Origin: Solirubrobacterales bacterium
Lineage (GTDB): Bacteria > Actinomycetota > Thermoleophilia > Solirubrobacterales > Solirubrobacteraceae
Direction: 5' to 3'
NCBI GenBank assembly: GCA_003134675.1
Contig: PLBZ01000097.1
Coordinates: 17,307-40,389, forward strand
DNA length: 23,083 nucleotides
Shown here: positions 1 to 7,266 of the stretch, piece by piece
Position numbering within the stretch: position 1 is the stretch's first letter
Layout of the letters: each line of letters starts with the position of its first letter
The notes under the pieces: generated by a model
Databases searched by the model: none
Told to the model about the DNA's origin: nothing
The model's input: only the letters and a program-made list of their open reading frames with translations
Position numbers and translations under genes: made by a program

Positions 1-819
1 ACCGACTCGCTGCAGCTGTTCTTGAAGGACATCGGCAAGGTGCGACTGCTGACCGCGCAGGAGGAGGTCGATCTGGCCAAGCGCATCGAGCGCGGAGACC
101 TTGATGCCAAGCAGAAGATGGTCGAGAGCAACCTGCGCTTGGTGGTGTCGATCGCGAAGAACTACCGCAACCAGGGATTGCCGTTTCTGGACCTGATCCA
201 GGAGGGCACGCTCGGACTGGTTAGGGCCGCCGAGAAGTTTGACTATCGCAAGGGCTTCAAGTTCTCCACCTACGCGACTTGGTGGATCCGCCAGGCGATC
301 GCGCGGGCGCTGGCAGACAAGGCGCGCACGATCAGGATCCCGGTGCATGTGGTTGAGAAGCTGAACAAGATCGGTCGCGCCGAGCGCAAGCTGGTGACCG
401 AGCTTGGGCGCGAGCCGACCGCCGCCGAGATCGCCGACGTCACGGGCATCGACCCTGAGGAGGTCGACTCGATCAAGCGCTCCGCGCAGGCGCCGGTGTC
501 GCTGGAGAAGCCGGTGGGCGACGAGGAGGAGTCGGAGTTTGGGCAGTTCATCGCCGATGAGCGCGCCGAGTCCCCGTATGAGCGGGCAGCCGAGATCCTG
601 ACGAAGGAGGCGTTGCGGGAGGCGCTGGAGAACTTGAGCTACCGCGAACGGCGCGTGCTCGAGCTGCGGTATGGCCTCGGCGGCGAGCACCCGAGGACGC
701 TCGACGAGGTGGGGCGTACGTTCAACGTGACCCGCGAGCGGATCAGGCAGATCGAGAACCAGTCGCTGAAGAAGCTGCAGTCACTTGCGGAGGCGCAGAA
801 GCTCCGCGACGTCGCATAG
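1..819 (+). CDS. rpoD: RNA polymerase sigma factor, primary sigma-70 type (5' end cut off)
   Basis: The frame is open from base 1, so the gene starts before the window; the first visible residues ([14 protein letters not shown]) already belong to region 1.2. About 272 residues remain. Region 2 is intact, with [32 protein letters not shown] and the -10 recognition/melting helix [13 protein letters not shown] followed by RTIRIPVHV. Region 3 follows, and then region 4.2, where the helix-turn-helix [18 protein letters not shown] contacts the -35 element. The RTIRIPVH signature and region 4 are those of group 1/2 sigma factors, so this is the housekeeping factor or a close paralog; the missing N-terminus (region 1.1) would decide. 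The protein ends in LRDVA, close to the usual end of RpoD. The next gene starts 60 bases downstream. It probably reads the TANNNT promoters seen elsewhere in this window, but that is inference. Confidence 0.95.
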   Translation, partial: TDSLQLFLKDIGKVRLLTAQEEVDLAKRIERGDLDAKQKMVESNLRLVVSIAKNYRNQGLPFLDLIQEGTLGLVRAAEKFDYRKGFKFSTYATWWIRQAIARALADKARTIRIPVHVVEKLNKIGRAERKLVTELGREPTAAEIADVTGIDPEEVDSIKRSAQAPVSLEKPVGDEEESEFGQFIADERAESPYERAAEILTKEALREALENLSYRERRVLELRYGLGGEHPRTLDEVGRTFNVTRERIRQIENQSLKKLQSLAEAQKLRDVA

Positions 820-879
820 CGCCGTCCAACGCCGCCCTGACCGCTAAAGCCCTCCGGGTCGGCTGCCGATGCGAGAGGC

Positions 880-2064
880 ATGTTCGAGGTGCAAGAGGCG
901 CTGAAGGAGCTCGTCAAGCGAGAGGGCTCGGATCTGCACTTGAAGGTGGGGAGCACGCCGCTTTACCGCGTGCATGGTCATTTGGCGGCCGAGCCGGTAG
1001 GAGAGGTGTTGAGCGCAGAGGACACCGAGCGGACGCTGCACGAGCTGTTGCACGACGAGACGAAGCTGCAGGAGTTCGGCGAGGAGAACGAGGTCGACTT
1101 CTCGTTTGAAATCGTCGGCGTGGCTCGCTACCGCATCAACGCTTTCCGCCAGCGCGGGGTGATCTCGCTGGCGTGTCGCGCGATCCCGCACAAGATCTCG
1201 ACGATCGAGGAACTGTCGCTGCCGCCGGTGGTCAAGGATCTGGCCGACGAAGAGCGCGGGATCGTGCTGCTGACGGGGACGACTGGCTCGGGGAAGTCAA
1301 CGACGCTGGCGGCGATGATCGATCACATAAACGAGACGACGAGCAAGCACGTGGTGACAATCGAGGACCCGATCGAGTTCGTGCACACAGATAAGAGCTC
1401 GGTGATCAACCAGCGCGAGGTGGGCCTCGATACGGCCTCGTTCAAGCGGGCGCTGCGAAGGGTTCTGAGGCAGGACCCGGACGTGATCTTGATCGGGGAG
1501 ATGCGCGATGAGGAGACTGTGCAGACGGCTCTGTCGGCGGCCGAGACCGGGCATTTGGTGCTGTCGACGATCCATACGGTGGATGCGGCTGAGTCGATCA
1601 ACCGGATGCTGGATTTCTTTCCTCCGCATCAGCACGGCCAGGCGCGGAGCATGATCGCGGGCACGATCAAGGGCGTGATCTCCCAGCGGCTGGTGCCGGG
1701 TGCCGACGGCGGGCGCGTGGCGGTGTGCGAGATCCTGAGGATGACGGGCCGCGTGCGGGACATGATCGTCGACCCTTCGCAGACGGGGAAGCTCATCGAG
1801 GTGATCGCGGCGGGCGGCTACTACGGGATGCAGACGTTTGACCAGGCGCTATTCGGGCACGTCAAGGCCGGCCGAGTGACCTTCGAGGACGCGATGCGCG
1901 TAGCGTCGAATCCGTCCGATTTCAAGTTGCTGATGCAGGCGGATGGACGGAGGGGGACAACGATGGAGGACGTGGCAGCCGCTGAGGCGCGTCGTGACAC
2001 GAACTCCGATCCGGCAGACGATCCAAGTCCGACGACACCAAGGCCGCCCCTCACCGTCGCTTAG
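880..2064 (+). CDS. pilT: PilT-like type IV pilus retraction ATPase
   Basis: 394-residue secretion-type AAA ATPase of the PilT/PilU family, which in known systems disassembles type IV pilins at the inner membrane and powers twitching. The N-terminal PAS-like domain begins with the typical GSDLHLKVG (16-24). The core has Walker A GTTGSGKST (133-141), the Asp box VVTIEDPIEFVH (158-169), Walker B DPDVILIGEMRD (199-210) and the His box TGHLVLSTIHT (223-233), followed by SQRLVPG. All catalytic elements are present, so it should be active. The C-terminus carries an extra polar, Asp/Pro-rich tail (about 370-394) that most PilT proteins lack. The ATG has a GAGAGG only one base upstream, too close for an ideal ribosome site, but this start gives the normal family N-terminus. 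No pilin, PilB or PilC gene is in the window. Confidence 0.9.
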   Translation: MFEVQEALKELVKREGSDLHLKVGSTPLYRVHGHLAAEPVGEVLSAEDTERTLHELLHDETKLQEFGEENEVDFSFEIVGVARYRINAFRQRGVISLACRAIPHKISTIEELSLPPVVKDLADEERGIVLLTGTTGSGKSTTLAAMIDHINETTSKHVVTIEDPIEFVHTDKSSVINQREVGLDTASFKRALRRVLRQDPDVILIGEMRDEETVQTALSAAETGHLVLSTIHTVDAAESINRMLDFFPPHQHGQARSMIAGTIKGVISQRLVPGADGGRVAVCEILRMTGRVRDMIVDPSQTGKLIEVIAAGGYYGMQTFDQALFGHVKAGRVTFEDAMRVASNPSDFKLLMQADGRRGTTMEDVAAAEARRDTNSDPADDPSPTTPRPPLTVA

Positions 2065-2076
2065 GGTCCGTGGCGC

Positions 2077-2096
2077 CGCCACCATCGCTTGGTGGT
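2077..2096 (+). terminator. small GC hairpin after pilT, weak terminator candidate
   Basis: CCACCA (2079-2084) and TGGTGG (2090-2095) form a perfect 6-bp stem with a 5-base loop, 15 bases after the pilT stop. No T-run follows, so intrinsic termination is doubtful. It is the only structure between pilT and the palindrome ahead of the HxlR gene. Confidence 0.25.
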
Positions 2097-2146
2097 CAGC
2101 AGCAAGCGCGCTGTCTTAGATCGAACCGACCTATCACCACGTAGGG

Positions 2147-2173
2147 CCTTTACTTCAGTTGGTAAAGTAAAGG
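2147..2173. promoter_or_regulatory. perfect 9+9 bp palindrome, probable operator of the HxlR-type gene
   Basis: CCTTTACTT (2147-2155) and AAGTAAAGG (2165-2173) are exact inverted repeats separated by 9 bases. The right arm ends 5 bases before the preferred start codon (2179) and overlaps a TANNNT -10-like hexamer, TAAAGT (2163-2168). The AT-rich site stands out in a GC-rich background. Known HxlR/YodB/HypR regulators bind palindromes with TAC/GTA-type half-sites next to their own promoters, so an autoregulatory operator is the simplest reading. The function is inferred; the symmetry is seen. Confidence 0.6.
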
Positions 2174-2178
2174 GGAGA

Positions 2179-2523
2179 ATGGCCTCAGACGAAACATGCC
2201 CGGTGTGCCGCACGGCGGAAGTCGTGTGCGGCAAGTGGACGCTGCTGCTGATCCGGGACCTGGCTGACGATTGCTCGCGCTTCTGCGAGCTGGAGCGCTC
2301 GCTGGCGGGGATCAGCCCGCGTACGCTGTCGCTGCGGCTGCGGGCGCTGGAGGAGCAGGGGATCGTCGAGCGGCACACCTTCCCGGAGGTGCCTCCGCGC
2401 GTGGAGTATGCGCTGACGGAGAAGGGGCGGGCGCTGCTGCCGATCGTCGAGGGGATGCGCTCCTACGGGGAAGAGTGGCTGGGCGAAGGAAGCTCGGCCG
2501 CAGTCGCGCTCGCGGTTGCGTAG
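2179..2523 (+). CDS. HxlR-family winged-helix regulator with cysteine-rich N-terminus
   Basis: 114-residue one-domain transcription factor. The family signature is clear: CP..R...VCGKWTLLLIRDL (helix 1), FCELERSLAGISPRTLSLRLRALEEQGIVER (helix-turn-helix and wing) and PPRVEYALTEKGRALLPI. HxlR/DUF24 proteins bind DNA as dimers and several sense electrophiles or oxidants through an N-terminal cysteine. This one has five cysteines in its first 36 residues (C7, C10, C17, C32, C36), including a CPVC motif. I chose ATG 2179 because the family begins just before the CP motif; a longer reading from 2089 would run through the palindrome. AGGGGAG lies directly before the ATG with almost no spacer. A hairpin (AGCCCG 2525-2530 / CGGGCT 2541-2546) follows the stop. 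The target may be only itself and the next gene. Confidence 0.88.
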   Translation: MASDETCPVCRTAEVVCGKWTLLLIRDLADDCSRFCELERSLAGISPRTLSLRLRALEEQGIVERHTFPEVPPRVEYALTEKGRALLPIVEGMRSYGEEWLGEGSSAAVALAVA

Positions 2524-2600
2524 AAGCCCGGCCTGCAAGACGGGCTGCGCGGATCCTCACCGAGCAGGAGCGGGGCGGCGGAGGACGAAGTGAGCGGGCG

Positions 2601-3911
2601 ATGCGTTCACGCCAGTTGGAGACAGCGCTCACGGAGTTCATCGGAGAAGCGGCCGACCGTCTGCAGGCGGAGGTCGGCGACGGCGCGGAGGTCGGCTTCG
2701 AGCTCGCCGAGAAACCGGCCCGTCGGGGAGATGGTGCCGCGCGGCTGTACTGCTACCGCGCGCTGACGGGTGCGTTCATCGAGCGGCACGCGACGCAGCT
2801 CGCGAGCCTGTCCGCCCACGCCGAGGCGACGAGCCTGTTGGTCGACTTTGATGGGCTCGACCGCTACCTGGCGGGAAGCGGCGGGGGCGCGGCTCCGGGA
2901 CAAATAAAGGCCTATGTGCGCGCGGACGCGGCGCTGAGGCTGCTGCTCCAGGACGTGTTCGAGGAGCAGACCGACTTCGACCGCCGCTCGGACGCTGTCC
3001 AGTACCGGGAGCGTGTCGAGGCGGCCTTGGCGCGGCTTGAGCAGTCGACCCAGGCAAGCACGAGCGAGCTGACGCTGTTGGCCACGCTCCACGGGCTGAC
3101 GATCGCCTCTGAAGAGCTTGCATTGACGAAGGGTCTGACGATCGCTCAGCAGGGCGCGCTGCGCGGTGTGCCCGACGGTGCGCAGGCGGACGGCCTGCTG
3201 GTGGTGTTCACGGCCGACGAGGGCGACATCGACGACGCGATAGAGCGCGGGCGCGGGGTGCTGAAGGATCTGCTGCGCGCGCTGCGCCTGTTCGGCGACG
3301 GCCGCGTGACGCTCGGCGCGCTTGCCTGGGCGCGGGTCGGCACCGGCTCCTGGACTCCCGTCGCGCTCGGCGCAGGCGGTAGGCCACACGGGATGTTGGT
3401 GGTGAGCGCCGAGCAGGAGGACGAGCTGCGTGCGTTTTGCAACCTGGTCTCCCGCCGCGCTCCGCACGGCAACGAGCTGGCGTGGGCGTTGCGCCGCTTC
3501 GAGTTGGGCTGTGAGCGCGCGAGCTCCTATGAGGCGCTGAGTGATCACTTGATGGCGCTGCGCGCGCTGCTCGAGTCCGAGGGACAGGCAAGCGGCCTCT
3601 TGGCAGGGCGGATCGCTGCACTGTGCGCGACGCCGGAGGACCGCACGAAGCTGACCCGGCGCATGATCAAGGCGCAGACACTGGAGCGCGCGATCATCGC
3701 GGGCACGGCCGAGGAGCATGCCGCCGGACTTAAGCTCGCGGGGGACATCGCCGACCATTTGAGAGCGCTGCTGCGAGACGTGATCTGCGACCATCTCGAT
3801 CCGAATCTTGCGCTGCTGGCGGACGAGCTGCTGACAGTGGAGGAGCAATCAGGCGAAGAGGTGCTCGGCGATTCTGGAGAGGCCAGCGAGGTCCTGGATG
3901 TCCTGGTCTAG
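2601..3911 (+). CDS. uncharacterised 436-residue protein, possibly with a degenerate HEPN/Apea-like C-terminus
   Basis: I do not recognise this protein firmly. It has no signal peptide or membrane segment and is rich in Leu, Ala and Glu. The N-terminal half looks helical (about residues 1-165, containing FDRRSDAVQYRERVEAALARLEQ). The middle is alpha/beta (GLLVVFTADEGDID, RALRLFGDGRVTLGALAWAR). The C-terminal part (ELAWALRRFELGCER then ALSDHLMALRALLE and LAGRIAALCATPEDR) recalls the layout of Apea/HEPN-like helical bundles, but the RNase-type R-x4-6-H motif is not evident where expected (LERAIIAGTAEEHA). That similarity is an impression from reading, not a search result. ATG 2601 is the first good start after the HxlR gene; GGAGG lies 16 bases upstream, which is far. 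The last 63 bases overlap the converging ArsA gene. Its position after the HxlR gene suggests, but does not prove, shared control. Confidence 0.75.
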   Translation: MRSRQLETALTEFIGEAADRLQAEVGDGAEVGFELAEKPARRGDGAARLYCYRALTGAFIERHATQLASLSAHAEATSLLVDFDGLDRYLAGSGGGAAPGQIKAYVRADAALRLLLQDVFEEQTDFDRRSDAVQYRERVEAALARLEQSTQASTSELTLLATLHGLTIASEELALTKGLTIAQQGALRGVPDGAQADGLLVVFTADEGDIDDAIERGRGVLKDLLRALRLFGDGRVTLGALAWARVGTGSWTPVALGAGGRPHGMLVVSAEQEDELRAFCNLVSRRAPHGNELAWALRRFELGCERASSYEALSDHLMALRALLESEGQASGLLAGRIAALCATPEDRTKLTRRMIKAQTLERAIIAGTAEEHAAGLKLAGDIADHLRALLRDVICDHLDPNLALLADELLTVEEQSGEEVLGDSGEASEVLDVLV

Positions 3912-4970
3912 GTGCGGCACGATCACCGGAGCGGGCTCGTCAACCTCTCGACTCAAAAGGGCGATCGTGTCGCGGTCGCGGCGGACGAGCACATCGAAGT
4001 CCGCCAGATTGTGAGCCACTCGTCTCGCTAGGGAGTCGCCTAGGTCGCTGGCAAGCAGCCCGCTGAGCTCCTCCGTCGAGTGCCCGTCGAGCCCGTGGAG
4101 ATGGACGCGGTTGACGATCACACCGTCACGAGCCATCCCCGCCGCTGTGAGCTTGCTTGCGAGAAATACCGCCTCGCGCGCAGGCTCTGGCTCAGGCGAG
4201 GTGACGATCAGGAAGCTCGTCGATTCCTCGCGTAGGAGTTCGGCGACGCCGCGGGTGCGCTCGCCGAAGCCGTCGATGATGCCGGAGAGCGATCGGAAGA
4301 AGCTCGATAGCTCGCCGAGCATGTCGACACCGGTGACGCGCGAAAAGATCGCGAAGACCAGGCCGGTGGAGCGGCCGAAGACACGTGCGGCGAGGCCACC
4401 GGGGCTGAGGAACACTTTCAACGCTCTTCCTTCCAGGAAACCCAGCAGCCGGCCGGGAGTCTCGAGGAAGTCCAGCGCATTGCGCGAGGGCGGCGTGTCG
4501 AGCACGATCACATCGAAGTTGTGCTCGCGGTAGAGCTCGTAGAGCTTCGTGACGGCGCCGAGCTCCTGCACGCCGGCCACGGCGGAGGACAGCTCGCGGT
4601 AGATGGGGTTGGCGAGGATCTCCTCACGCGAACGCGCGTCGGGGGCGAGGCGTGTGACGATCTCATCGAATGTGCGCTTGACATCGAGCGCCATCGCCCA
4701 GAGCTCTCCCGGTGGGGTGACGCCCTGCGCGGCCAGCAATGCGGGGTCGATCTGACGGGGCTCGCCCGAGAGCTCGCCGAGCCCAAGCGCGGCGGCTAGG
4801 CGTCGCGCCGGATCGATCGTCACCACGGCGATCTTTTCTCCCCGGGCGGCCAGCCCGAGCGCGATCGCAGCTGAGGTGGTGGTCTTGCCGACCCCTCCAG
4901 CGCCAACGCAGACGAGCACCCGCTTCCCCCGCAGACGCGCTTCCAGGCCACTCTCTTTGCCGCGGGTCAT
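3849..4970 (-). CDS. ArsA/GET3-family ATPase
   Basis: 373-residue SIMIBI-class P-loop ATPase. Seen are the A/P-loop GAGGVGKTT (23-31), the ArsA-type TIDPARRLA (51-59) that replaces the usual DxDP switch I region, and switch II DTPPSRNALDFL (158-169). It ends in a conserved VIVPHLDQDIQDLAGL stretch. Actinobacteria carry ArsA-like proteins, usually as adjacent pairs (as I recall Rv3679/Rv3680 in M. tuberculosis). They lack the arsenite-binding cysteine triplet, and their client is not an arsenite pump. Here only one member is present; this copy has TIDPARRL and resembles the second member of such pairs. ATG 4970 was chosen because TACGAT lies exactly 6 bases upstream and no ribosome site is visible, which fits a leaderless message. 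A longer open frame runs on to 5633 but is antisense to parA. Divergent from parA by 87 bases. Confidence 0.88.
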   Translation of the reverse strand: MTRGKESGLEARLRGKRVLVCVGAGGVGKTTTSAAIALGLAARGEKIAVVTIDPARRLAAALGLGELSGEPRQIDPALLAAQGVTPPGELWAMALDVKRTFDEIVTRLAPDARSREEILANPIYRELSSAVAGVQELGAVTKLYELYREHNFDVIVLDTPPSRNALDFLETPGRLLGFLEGRALKVFLSPGGLAARVFGRSTGLVFAIFSRVTGVDMLGELSSFFRSLSGIIDGFGERTRGVAELLREESTSFLIVTSPEPEPAREAVFLASKLTAAGMARDGVIVNRVHLHGLDGHSTEELSGLLASDLGDSLARRVAHNLADFDVLVRRDRDTIALLSREVDEPAPVIVPHLDQDIQDLAGLSRIAEHLFA

Positions 4971-4982
4971 CTCGGGATCGTA
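4971..4982 (-). promoter_or_regulatory. -10-like TACGAT placed for a leaderless arsA-type mRNA
   Basis: On the minus strand TACGAT (4982 to 4977) is followed by six bases and then ATG at 4970, which puts the expected transcription start on the A of the start codon. No convincing -35 is seen. The rest of the 87-base divergent gap (to 5057) also holds the parA ribosome site AGGAG (5047-5051). Confidence 0.45.
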
Positions 4983-5057
4983 GTTGCCGTGCAGGAATCC
5001 CCACTCGCTATGCGAATAACCCCCCGATCGGCTTTCCCAATCGAGTAGGAGCCCGCT

Positions 5058-5825
5058 GTGGACGGTAAGGCTAGGGTCATCGCGTTCGCCAATCAGAAGG
5101 GCGGGGTGGCTAAGACGACTACCACGCTCAACCTCGCCGCTGCGTTTGCGGAGGAGGGGCATCGGGTGCTGTGCGTCGACATGGACCCGCAGGGCAACCT
5201 GACGATGTCGCAGGGCATCGATCCGGACACGCTCGACAAATCGATGTACGACGTGCTGGTTCACAAAGTCTCGATCCGCGAGGTGATCCGTAAGCGCGAG
5301 ATCGACATCGCGTGTGCCTCGATCGACCTGGCCGGCGCGGAGATCGCGATGTCGACGATGATCGGCCGCGAGCGCTCGCTGCAGAAGGCGTTTGAACCGA
5401 TCCTGGAGGACTACGACTTCATCTGCATCGACACGCCGCCGAGCCTCGGGCTGCTGACGATCAACGCGCTGACGGCCGCCGACAAGGTGATCGTCCCCGT
5501 GCAGTGCGAGTATCTGTCGATGCGTGGGCTCATCCAGCTGCAGAACACCCTCGCGATGATCCGCGAGAATCTCAACCCCGGCGTCGACATCGAGGGTATC
5601 CTGCCGACGTTGGTCGACTCTCGCACGATTCACGCCAAGGAGGCGATCGAGATTCTGGAGGAGAACTTCGGTGACCGCGTGTTCGCCTCACGCATTCGCA
5701 AGACGGTGCGCTTCGCCGAGGCGCCGGTGAAGGGCATGTCGGTGCTGAAGTACGAGCCGGACGGGGTGGCTGCTCAGTCCTACCGCCAGCTGGCGCAGGA
5801 GGTTTTGACTCATGGCAAACCCTAA
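5058..5825 (+). CDS. parA: ParA/Soj-type chromosome-partitioning or division-positioning ATPase
   Basis: 255 residues, the usual length of chromosomal Soj/ParA without an N-terminal DNA-binding domain. Motifs: deviant Walker A KGGVAKTT (14-21, first Lys the signature lysine; Ala instead of Gly at the sixth position), A' VDMDPQGN (40-47), Walker B CIDTPPSLGLL (123-133) and PVQCEYLSMRGL (147-158). Such ATPases dimerise on DNA and set up gradients that position chromosome origins or the division site. GTG 5058 is supported by AGGAG six bases upstream. The gene runs 14 bases into ftsZ, so the two are translationally coupled. No parB lies alongside, so a role closer to MipZ/Soj-like division control than to a standard parAB locus is plausible; this is inference from context. 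Confidence 0.9.
   Translation: MDGKARVIAFANQKGGVAKTTTTLNLAAAFAEEGHRVLCVDMDPQGNLTMSQGIDPDTLDKSMYDVLVHKVSIREVIRKREIDIACASIDLAGAEIAMSTMIGRERSLQKAFEPILEDYDFICIDTPPSLGLLTINALTAADKVIVPVQCEYLSMRGLIQLQNTLAMIRENLNPGVDIEGILPTLVDSRTIHAKEAIEILEENFGDRVFASRIRKTVRFAEAPVKGMSVLKYEPDGVAAQSYRQLAQEVLTHGKP
5797..5802 (+). promoter_or_regulatory. strong ribosome binding site fixing the ftsZ start inside parA
   Basis: AGGAGG followed by 9 bases and ATG 5812. This near-perfect Shine-Dalgarno sequence inside the end of parA shows that the long N-terminal extension of FtsZ is translated, because starts nearer the tubulin domain (for example 6091 or 6115) have no comparable site. Confidence 0.75.
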
Positions 5826-7254
5826 ACGCGCAAGCATGCGCGAAGGCCCGCTCGCGGCCTTGTTTCGCAAGACCGAAGACGGTGGCGAGGCAGTCGAGCC
5901 GACCGCCGAGGCCAAGGGCAAGCGGGCGCCTGCGTCACGCAAGGACTCCCCGCCGGCTCACCCGCGAGAGAGCGGTCTGCCCCACCCGGCTCTGCGCGCA
6001 TCCGCCGAGGACCCTGAGCCGCAGGCGCACGTGGCCACGCCGCGCGAGCGCTTGCGCCACGCTTTCTCCTCGGAGATCCCCGAGAACGTGATGGAGCGTG
6101 CGACGCGTCCGGTGATGGACGATTACTCTCGCGAGCACCCAGCGGCGAGGAGCGCGGGCTCCGCCGGACCCGTGGGGCAACCGGTGATCCGCGTCGTGGG
6201 CGTTGGCGGTGCTGGCGTGAACGCAGTCAACCGCATGGTCGAGGCGGAGGTCGAGGGCGTCGAGTTCCTCGCCGTGAACACCGACTTGCAGTCGCTGCAG
6301 CAGTCGACCGCGGACGTCACTTTGCACATCGGCGCGGAGCTGACTCGGGGCTTGGGATCGGGCTCGGACGCCGAGATCGGACGTCAGGCGGCGATGGAGG
6401 ACTACGATCGCGTGAAGGCTCTGTTGAAGGGGTCGGACATGATCTTCATCACCGCTGGAGCCGGCGGTGGCACGGGGACCGGCGCCGCGCCGGTCGTGGC
6501 CCGTATTTCACGCGAAATCGGAGCACTGACGGTCGCGATCGTGACCAAGCCGTTCGGGTTTGAGGGCTCGCGCCGCGGCGAGCAGGCCGAGCGCGGCGTG
6601 AGCGCGCTGGCCGAGGAGGTCGACACGCTGATCGTGGTGCCGAACAACCGGCTACTGACGGTGCTCGACAAGCAGACCGCGATGGTCGAGGCGTTCCGCG
6701 TGGCCGACGACGTGCTGCGTCAGGGCGTGCAGGGTATCTCCGACCTGGTGACGCTGCCGGGCCTGATCAACCTCGACTTCGCCGACGTGCGCACGATCAT
6801 GTCCTCTGCGGGCAACGCGTTGCTCGGCATCGGCATGGGCGCCGGCGGCGAGCACCGCGCAATCGAGGCGGCGATGCAGGCGGTGTCTTCGCCGCTTTTG
6901 GAAACCTCGATGGAGGGCGCGCGCTCGATCCTGTTGTCGATCACGGGCGGACGTGACTTGTCGCTGTGGGAGGTCAATGAGGCCGCGAAGGCCGTCTCAG
7001 AGGCCGCCCACCCCGACGCAAACATCATCTTCGGGGCGATGGTCGACGAGAAGCTCGACGACCAGGTGTGGGTGACGGTAGTGGCGACGGGCTATGGCGA
7101 GGAGGGCAGGCGCAAGAGCGTCAGCCGTTTGAACGAGCCCGCTGGCGAGCCGCGCGTGCGACGCGCCGGCAGTGCGTCCCGTCCTGCCGCGCCGCGCCGC
7201 GCCGGTCTCGCGGTTGACGAACTAGAAGTACCCGAGTTCATCCCGAATCTCTGA
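5812..7254 (+). CDS. ftsZ: cell division GTPase FtsZ with long N-terminal extension
   Basis: 480-residue tubulin-like GTPase that polymerises into the division ring. The GTPase core starts near residue 126 (VIRVVGVGGAGVNAVNRM). The tubulin signature GGGTGTG is at 218-224, and the T7 loop NLDFADV (320-326) keeps both aspartates needed for hydrolysis across the subunit interface. The protein closes with ELEVPEFIPNL (470-480), a good match to the C-terminal peptide that binds membrane anchors and regulators. Unusual is the roughly 125-residue polar, Pro/Ala/Arg-rich N-terminus (typical FtsZ has about 10); it opens MANPKRASMREGPLAALF and contains a short conserved-looking block ERLRHAFSSEIPENV (79-93). 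The gene overlaps parA by 14 bases and is not in a dcw cluster here. It may be the only FtsZ or a second copy; the window cannot tell. Confidence 0.95.
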   Translation: MANPKRASMREGPLAALFRKTEDGGEAVEPTAEAKGKRAPASRKDSPPAHPRESGLPHPALRASAEDPEPQAHVATPRERLRHAFSSEIPENVMERATRPVMDDYSREHPAARSAGSAGPVGQPVIRVVGVGGAGVNAVNRMVEAEVEGVEFLAVNTDLQSLQQSTADVTLHIGAELTRGLGSGSDAEIGRQAAMEDYDRVKALLKGSDMIFITAGAGGGTGTGAAPVVARISREIGALTVAIVTKPFGFEGSRRGEQAERGVSALAEEVDTLIVVPNNRLLTVLDKQTAMVEAFRVADDVLRQGVQGISDLVTLPGLINLDFADVRTIMSSAGNALLGIGMGAGGEHRAIEAAMQAVSSPLLETSMEGARSILLSITGGRDLSLWEVNEAAKAVSEAAHPDANIIFGAMVDEKLDDQVWVTVVATGYGEEGRRKSVSRLNEPAGEPRVRRAGSASRPAAPRRAGLAVDELEVPEFIPNL

Positions 7255-7266
7255 GCGCTGGCCCTC

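Noticed and set aside
2271..2600. N-terminal extension of the unknown 436-residue protein
   Set aside because: It overlaps the HxlR gene in another frame and is a low-complexity Ala/Gly/Arg sequence; ATG 2601 is a better start.
2607..3848. 413-residue open frame on the minus strand
   Set aside because: It lies wholly antisense to the 2601-3911 gene and its composition is rich in Arg, Gln and His with no motif, as expected for the antisense of GC-rich coding DNA.
4971..5633. N-terminal extension of the ArsA-type frame
   Set aside because: It is antisense to parA, not ArsA-like, and ATG 4970 has a well-placed -10-like hexamer.
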